DNA from: Chloroflexia bacterium
GTDB taxonomy: Bacteria > Chloroflexota > Chloroflexia > QHBQ01 > JADMIH01
Assembly: GCA_025927935.1 (NCBI GenBank)
Contig: JAICKM010000465.1
Coordinates: 1 to 5,804 of the forward strand
Direction: 5' to 3'
DNA: 5,804 nt
Positions within the stretch are counted from its first letter, which is position 1; each line of letters opens with the position of its first letter. Positions 1 through 3,379 of the stretch are shown here, in pieces. A program made the translations under genes and the position numbers. The notes under the pieces were generated by a model, which saw only the letters and a program-made list of their open reading frames with translations, made no database searches and had not been told where the DNA came from.

Positions 1-158
1 CAAGTCATAGCGGTCGCGGGGCATGGTGCCCCATGTCTATAGTCTACCCGCTCCCGCTGCTCATTTGGAAGCCCACTTGCTGCTCACTTCTCGCCCGCAA
101 ACTCTAATAATTGGTCCACAGGGATATGTATTCCGAACTGCCGAAACCTCGATAACAA

Positions 159-365
159 AACGATTCTGCACCGCAGAGGCGCGGAGAACGCAGAGAGCGG
201 AATGAATAGTGGGGATAAACCATCTGTTGAGGCTGTCGCCGGCCCATGCCACTCAATTTGTGGCAAACAGCTGTTCACGGGTCCATTACGCGCTCAACGG
301 CCTATTCTCCCGTCTTTACCGTCCTTTTCTCTGCGTCCTCTGTGCCTCTGCGGTGCAGAATCGTT
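159..365. repeat. 207-bp element bounded by 38-bp inverted repeats (MITE-like or paired intergenic repeat)
   Basis: The left arm (159-196) and the reverse complement of the right arm (328-365) agree at 35 of 38 positions, including 22 consecutive identical bases at the outer end. The arms enclose 131 bp of non-coding sequence. Each arm is internally repetitive: the left arm has three 9-nt units at 171-179, 180-188 and 189-197 with consensus close to CGCAGAGRR. I recall similar CCGCAGAGG...CGCAGAGA sequences as dispersed intergenic repeats in Chloroflexota and other phyla, but cannot check copy number. The interior has a 6-bp hairpin (TGCCAC 247-252 / GTGGCA 260-265) next to the 10-bp palindrome AACAGCTGTT (266-275). 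No transposase and no clear target-site duplication are visible. It could be a non-autonomous mobile element, or two copies of a short dispersed repeat in opposite orientation. Confidence 0.75.
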
Positions 366-378
366 CAGCCGCACCCGG

Positions 379-407
379 TTGACAACCCGCGATCCGCCGG
401 GTAAGAT
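379..407 (+). promoter_or_regulatory. Sigma-70-type promoter for the CHAT gene
   Basis: A perfect -35 box TTGACA (379-384) is followed after exactly 17 nt by TAAGAT (402-407), which matches 4 of 6 positions of the -10 consensus. Transcription would start near 413-416, giving a leader of about 37 nt. The -35 lies inside a 9-bp palindrome, GTTGACAAC (378-386). ACCCGG (373-378) and CCGGGT (397-402) form a dyad across it, which could be a repressor site or chance in GC-rich DNA. The promoter begins 13 nt after the inverted-repeat element ends. Confidence 0.6.
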
Positions 408-439
408 AGCCGCACAAGCGCCATCACCCCCTACCCCAC

Positions 440-444
440 AGGAG
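440..444 (+). promoter_or_regulatory. Ribosome binding site of the CHAT gene
   Basis: AGGAG lies 7 nt upstream of the GTG at 452, which is optimal spacing. It supports GTG as the start codon; the next in-frame starts would cut into the conserved N-terminal part of the CHAT region. Confidence 0.75.
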
Positions 445-451
445 CAGAGCC

Positions 452-2296
452 GTGGCCGACAGTTCTCCCGCCGCCCACCCGGATGCGCCCGCGCCGGTGC
501 CGCCCGATCCCTACCAGCCGTTCTATATCTGGATCAGCGGCACGGCGGACGCGCCGCAAGTGGCCGTGGACCACGCGCCGGGCGGCGACCTGGCGCAGAA
601 CGCGCTGGACGTGCGCTACCTGCCCGCCGTGCAGCGGCTGGCCGGACTGGTGCGCAGCGGGGCGACCGACCCCGGCACCGTGGCGAATCTGGGTCGCGGC
701 TTATATGCTATCCTGTTCACCCCCGCGTTGCGCGACCTCTACCAGCGCAGCCTGGGCCGGCTCACGGCGGGCCAGCGCCTGCGCCTGCTGTTGCGCGTTG
801 ACCCGCCCGCGCTGGCCGCCCTGCCCTGGGAACTGCTCTACGACCCGACCGATAACGTCTTTCTGGCGCTCGACCCGCTGGTGTCGGTGGTCCGCTACCT
901 GCCGCAGGCCGGGCGGCCCGCGCCCGCGCCGCGCTCCGGGCCGTTGCGCGTGCTGGCCGTGTTCGCCAGCCCCACCGACCTGCCGGCGCTCGACCTGCCC
1001 CGCGAGCTGGCGCTGATCGTCACGGCGTTGCAGATCCTGCCGCCCGGCCAGGTAACGCTCGACGTGCTGATGGACGCGCCGACCGCCGCCGCAGCCCAAC
1101 TGGGCATCGTCCCCAAGGGCTTGCCGACGCCCGCCGCCGTCACCGACGCCATCGGGGCCGGCTACGATGTGCTGCACTATGGGGGGCACGGCGCATTGCA
1201 GAACGGCGGCGGCTTGCTGGCGCTGGAGAACGAGGATCGCAGCGCGGCGTTCTTCGACGCGGCCAGCCTGGGCATCGCGGTGCGCGGCACCCGCCTGCGC
1301 CTGGCCGTGCTGACCGCCTGCCAGACCGCCGCGCCCGCCGCCACGGCTGCCGCTCCAGCCGCGCCCGCTACGGCTCCGGCCAATCCGCCCGCGCCCGCCG
1401 CGGCGCCGGGCGAGACCACGCGTGGTGGAGCGGTCCCGGCGGGCCAGGCGCCGCTGCCTGCATTGTTCCTGATCCCCGACCCCGCGCCGCTGCCGGTGGC
1501 CCCGGCGCTGATCGCCGCCGGGCTGCCCGCCGTGATCGCCATGCAGGCCGACGTCCCCGACCCCAGCGCGGTAGCCTTCAGCCGCACTTTCTACGCCAAC
1601 CTGGCGCGCAACCTGCCCATCGACGGCGCGGTGAGCGAGGCGCGCAAGACGCTGCGCCTGACCACGCAGAACCTGCGCGCCGACTGGGGCATCCCCGTGC
1701 TCTTCCTGCAAGACGCGGACAACGGCTACCTCTGGGCCGTGCCGGGGCAGACCACGCAGCCGCCCACAGCGGCCCCGGCCCCGCCCGCCACGTCCTCGAT
1801 CCAGGTGGGCAGTATCGACGCCGGAGGCGGTCCCGTCGCCGTGGGCGGCGACATCACCGACCAGCGCACGATCACCAACCACGGCGGCTTCGAGTTCGCC
1901 GGCCCGGTCGTCGTCAACGCGCCCCTGGCGAGCGGCGACCAGACGGTGGGCACGAGCAACGCCCAGGGCGACCTGACGGTGAACGCCGCGCCTACCGTGC
2001 CGGCAACGTCCACCACACCTCCGCCGGTCACGCCGCCCGCCGCCGATCTCACGGCGCAGTTGCGGCCCGCGTTCGCCGCCTTGGTCGCCGCCATCGACGA
2101 CGACGCGGCCCTGGACCAGGCGCGCGCCCTGCGCAAGGAGTTGCTCGGCCCGGCGCCGGGCTGGGCGCGCATCTCGGCGCTGCGCAAGAGCCTGGCCCAG
2201 GCGGGCGTGCCCGCGCCCGACATCGCCGCCTTCTTCGCCGACCCGGTGGTCAACGGCATCGTCCAGGCGGCCAAGCTGCGCGCGCTCGAAGACTGA
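452..2296 (+). CDS. CHAT-domain (caspase-like) protein with glycine-rich and helical C-terminal segments
   Basis: Predicted cytoplasmic cysteine peptidase of the CHAT family (clan CD, caspase/separase-like), 614 residues, starting at a GTG with a good AGGAG site. After a Pro/Ala-rich N-tail (about 1-22), residues about 23-430 form the CHAT region. A typical PWELLYD motif is followed by the catalytic His motif HYGGHG (H242, H246; H246-G247 fits the caspase HG pair) and the Cys motif LTACQTA (C290). The core ends with the usual small-residue strand (AGLPAVIAMQ) and a WGIPVLFLQD end. A Pro/Ala-rich insert (about 292-332) directly follows the catalytic Cys. Downstream are a Pro linker, a Gly/Val-rich beta segment (about 449-516, with VGGDIT and GDQTVG), a second Pro/Thr linker (517-531) and a roughly 83-residue helical C-terminal domain. 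No signal peptide or membrane segment is seen. CHAT proteins of multicellular bacteria commonly act in defence or programmed cell death; the target here is unknown. Family call is firm, biological role inferred. Confidence 0.9.
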   Translation: MADSSPAAHPDAPAPVPPDPYQPFYIWISGTADAPQVAVDHAPGGDLAQNALDVRYLPAVQRLAGLVRSGATDPGTVANLGRGLYAILFTPALRDLYQRSLGRLTAGQRLRLLLRVDPPALAALPWELLYDPTDNVFLALDPLVSVVRYLPQAGRPAPAPRSGPLRVLAVFASPTDLPALDLPRELALIVTALQILPPGQVTLDVLMDAPTAAAAQLGIVPKGLPTPAAVTDAIGAGYDVLHYGGHGALQNGGGLLALENEDRSAAFFDAASLGIAVRGTRLRLAVLTACQTAAPAATAAAPAAPATAPANPPAPAAAPGETTRGGAVPAGQAPLPALFLIPDPAPLPVAPALIAAGLPAVIAMQADVPDPSAVAFSRTFYANLARNLPIDGAVSEARKTLRLTTQNLRADWGIPVLFLQDADNGYLWAVPGQTTQPPTAAPAPPATSSIQVGSIDAGGGPVAVGGDITDQRTITNHGGFEFAGPVVVNAPLASGDQTVGTSNAQGDLTVNAAPTVPATSTTPPPVTPPAADLTAQLRPAFAALVAAIDDDAALDQARALRKELLGPAPGWARISALRKSLAQAGVPAPDIAAFFADPVVNGIVQAAKLRALED

Positions 2297-2340
2297 TTCT
2301 GTCCGGCGACCGACCCCCGGACGCGCCCGCCCTGCGCGAA

Positions 2341-3171
2341 ATGATCCGCAGACGGCTCATTGCCGCCGCCCGGCAGGACCCGCGCATCGTGGGCCTGGTG
2401 GACTACGGCTCCAGCAGCGAGGGCCGCGCCGACGCCTGGTCCGACCTGGACGTGGCCCTGTTCCTGCGCGACGCCGCCTTGGCCGCCTTCGAGCGCGACT
2501 GGGTGGCCTGGGCCGGGCAGTTCGGCCCCCTCTTGCTGGCCTACATCGGCAGCGTGGGCCACCCTTGGACCGTCTACGCGGCCCATCCGATCCCGCTGCG
2601 CGTCGATTTCGCCTTCCACGCCGAGTCGGCCCTGGCGCAGATGCGCGCCTGGCCCAACGCCCCGCAGTCCGTGGAGGCGATGGTGCTCTACGACGCGACG
2701 GGCGGGCGGCTGGCGGAGATCGCGCGGGCGCTGGTCGGGCAGCCGCTGGACCCGCCGGCCCCAGCCGCCACGTTCACCAGCGTCTGCGGCGACTTCTGGT
2801 ACTACATCCTGCGCACGCTGAGCCGGGTGCGGAGGGGACAAGCCTGGGGCGCGCGCCAGGACTACCACAGCATCGTGCTCAACCTGCTGAGTGCGCTGCT
2901 GCGCCTGGAGGTGGGCGCCACCGCGCGCTGGCGCGCTTCGGAGGCGTCAGTGGGCATCGAGAACGTGATCTCGCCGGAGCGGTTGGCGCAGTTGGAGGGC
3001 TGCATCCCCGGCCCCGGCCTGGCCGGCGTGGAGTCCGCCCTGGCGCGGGCGGCGGAGCTAGGCTGGCGCACCTGCCGGGCCGGCGCCGCCCGCTACGAGC
3101 AGTCCTGGCCGGAGCCGCTGGCCCGCACCATCCTGCGCCTGCTCGGCACCGCGCCACCGGCAGGCGACTAG
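2341..3171 (+). CDS. Nucleotidyltransferase-fold protein (MNT / aminoglycoside-adenylyltransferase-like)
   Basis: A 276-residue protein of the DNA polymerase-beta-type nucleotidyltransferase superfamily. Residues 23-38 hold the signature GSSSEGR...SDLDV: G23-S24 for the triphosphate, D35 and D37 for the metals. D89 in RVDFAF is a good third carboxylate, so the active site looks intact. The rest is largely helical, with a conserved-looking FWYYILRTLSRVRRG stretch (152-166) like the substrate-binding half of aminoglycoside or lincosamide nucleotidyltransferases. It would transfer a nucleotide from NTP to an acceptor that cannot be identified here: drug, protein, RNA or another nucleotide. It starts 44 bp after the CHAT gene with no promoter between, so co-transcription is likely. 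No Shine-Dalgarno is visible before ATG 2341; the frame is open upstream to the CHAT stop (an ATT overlaps the TGA), so the start is the most plausible rather than certain. A resistance role is possible but not shown. Confidence 0.85.
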   Translation: MIRRRLIAAARQDPRIVGLVDYGSSSEGRADAWSDLDVALFLRDAALAAFERDWVAWAGQFGPLLLAYIGSVGHPWTVYAAHPIPLRVDFAFHAESALAQMRAWPNAPQSVEAMVLYDATGGRLAEIARALVGQPLDPPAPAATFTSVCGDFWYYILRTLSRVRRGQAWGARQDYHSIVLNLLSALLRLEVGATARWRASEASVGIENVISPERLAQLEGCIPGPGLAGVESALARAAELGWRTCRAGAARYEQSWPEPLARTILRLLGTAPPAGD

Positions 3172-3186
3172 CCCGGCCGGTGGCGC
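3151..3186 (+). terminator. 11-bp perfect hairpin straddling the nucleotidyltransferase stop codon
   Basis: Bases 3151-3161 (GCGCCACCGGC) pair perfectly with 3176-3186 (GCCGGTGGCGC) across a 14-nt loop that contains the TAG stop codon (3169-3171). There is no T-tract after it, so it is not a classical intrinsic terminator. It may be a stability hairpin at the mRNA 3' end or a weak pause and termination site. Confidence 0.35.
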
Positions 3187-3215
3187 CCGGCACGGGGGTA
3201 GGCTTCCAGCGCTAA

Positions 3216-3293
3216 TTGTCATGCCGGACAGAGTGAAGCATCTCGTCTTGTTCCCCACCGAGACGAAACTCTTCGCTGCGCTCAGAGTGACAA
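3216..3293. repeat. 78-bp imperfect palindrome, dispersed-repeat type
   Basis: Two 33-nt arms (3216-3248 and 3261-3293) pair without gaps at 22 of 33 positions. The outer end TTGTCA/TGACAA and the inner end TCGTCT/AGACGA are perfect, with a 12-nt loop (3249-3260). The right arm read in reverse contains CTGAGCGCAGCGAAGAG, close to a GTCATTCTGAGCGCAGCGAAGAATC-type repeat that I recall scattered between genes in many environmental bacterial genomes, including Chloroflexota. It carries no gene and lies between convergent genes, a usual site for such repeats. Copy number cannot be judged from one window. Confidence 0.6.
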
Positions 3294-3323
3294 GGACACC
3301 TGGAAGGTCGAAGGAGCATGACA

Positions 3324-3351
3324 GAGGGGACCCGGCTCGCCGGGTCCCCTC
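3324..3351. terminator. GC-rich hairpin between convergent genes, probable bidirectional terminator
   Basis: GAGGGGACCCGG (3324-3335) and CCGGGTCCCCTC (3340-3351) make a perfect 12-bp stem closed by the 4-nt loop CTCG. It lies 28 nt past the stop codon of the minus-strand surface-protein gene and about 150 nt past the nucleotidyltransferase gene. No strong T-tract follows on either strand (the minus-strand side reads TGTCATGCTCCTT), so the call rests on stem strength and position between convergent genes. Confidence 0.6.
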
Positions 3352-3379
3352 GTTGTGTGCCTCTGCCGGACGGCCCCTG

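Larger units (their letters stand above)
1..451. other. Non-coding upstream region with no supported gene
   Basis: This stretch is less GC-biased than the rest of the window and I found no credible gene in it. The short open frames have no recognisable domain, poor codon character, and run into the inverted repeat. Bases 1-158 hold only a small perfect hairpin (GGGGCA at 18-23, TGCCCC at 27-32, 3-nt loop) with no T-tract. Bases 159-365 are the inverted-repeat element and 366-451 the promoter and leader of the CHAT gene, each listed separately. Confidence 0.7.

Noticed and set aside
18..32. Small perfect hairpin GGGGCA/TGCCCC as a terminator of a gene to the left
   Set aside because: The stem is only 6 bp, no T-tract follows, and no upstream gene is visible, so it is not listed as a terminator.
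23..205. 60-residue plus-strand frame near the left edge
   Set aside because: No ribosome binding site or motif, and its last third is simply a translation of the repeat arm.
202..801. 199-residue plus-strand frame overlapping the CHAT start
   Set aside because: It starts inside the inverted-repeat element, crosses the promoter and the ribosome binding site, and becomes an out-of-frame Arg/Ala-rich shadow of the CHAT gene.
701..1882. 393-residue minus-strand open frame over the CHAT gene
   Set aside because: Antisense shadow in GC-rich DNA; Arg/Gly-rich product without motifs, while the plus frame has conserved CHAT motifs.
2341..3171. Naming the nucleotidyltransferase as a specific aminoglycoside or lincosamide resistance gene
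   Set aside because: Only the superfamily signature and a helical second half can be seen; substrate-specific residues cannot be matched, so no symbol is given.
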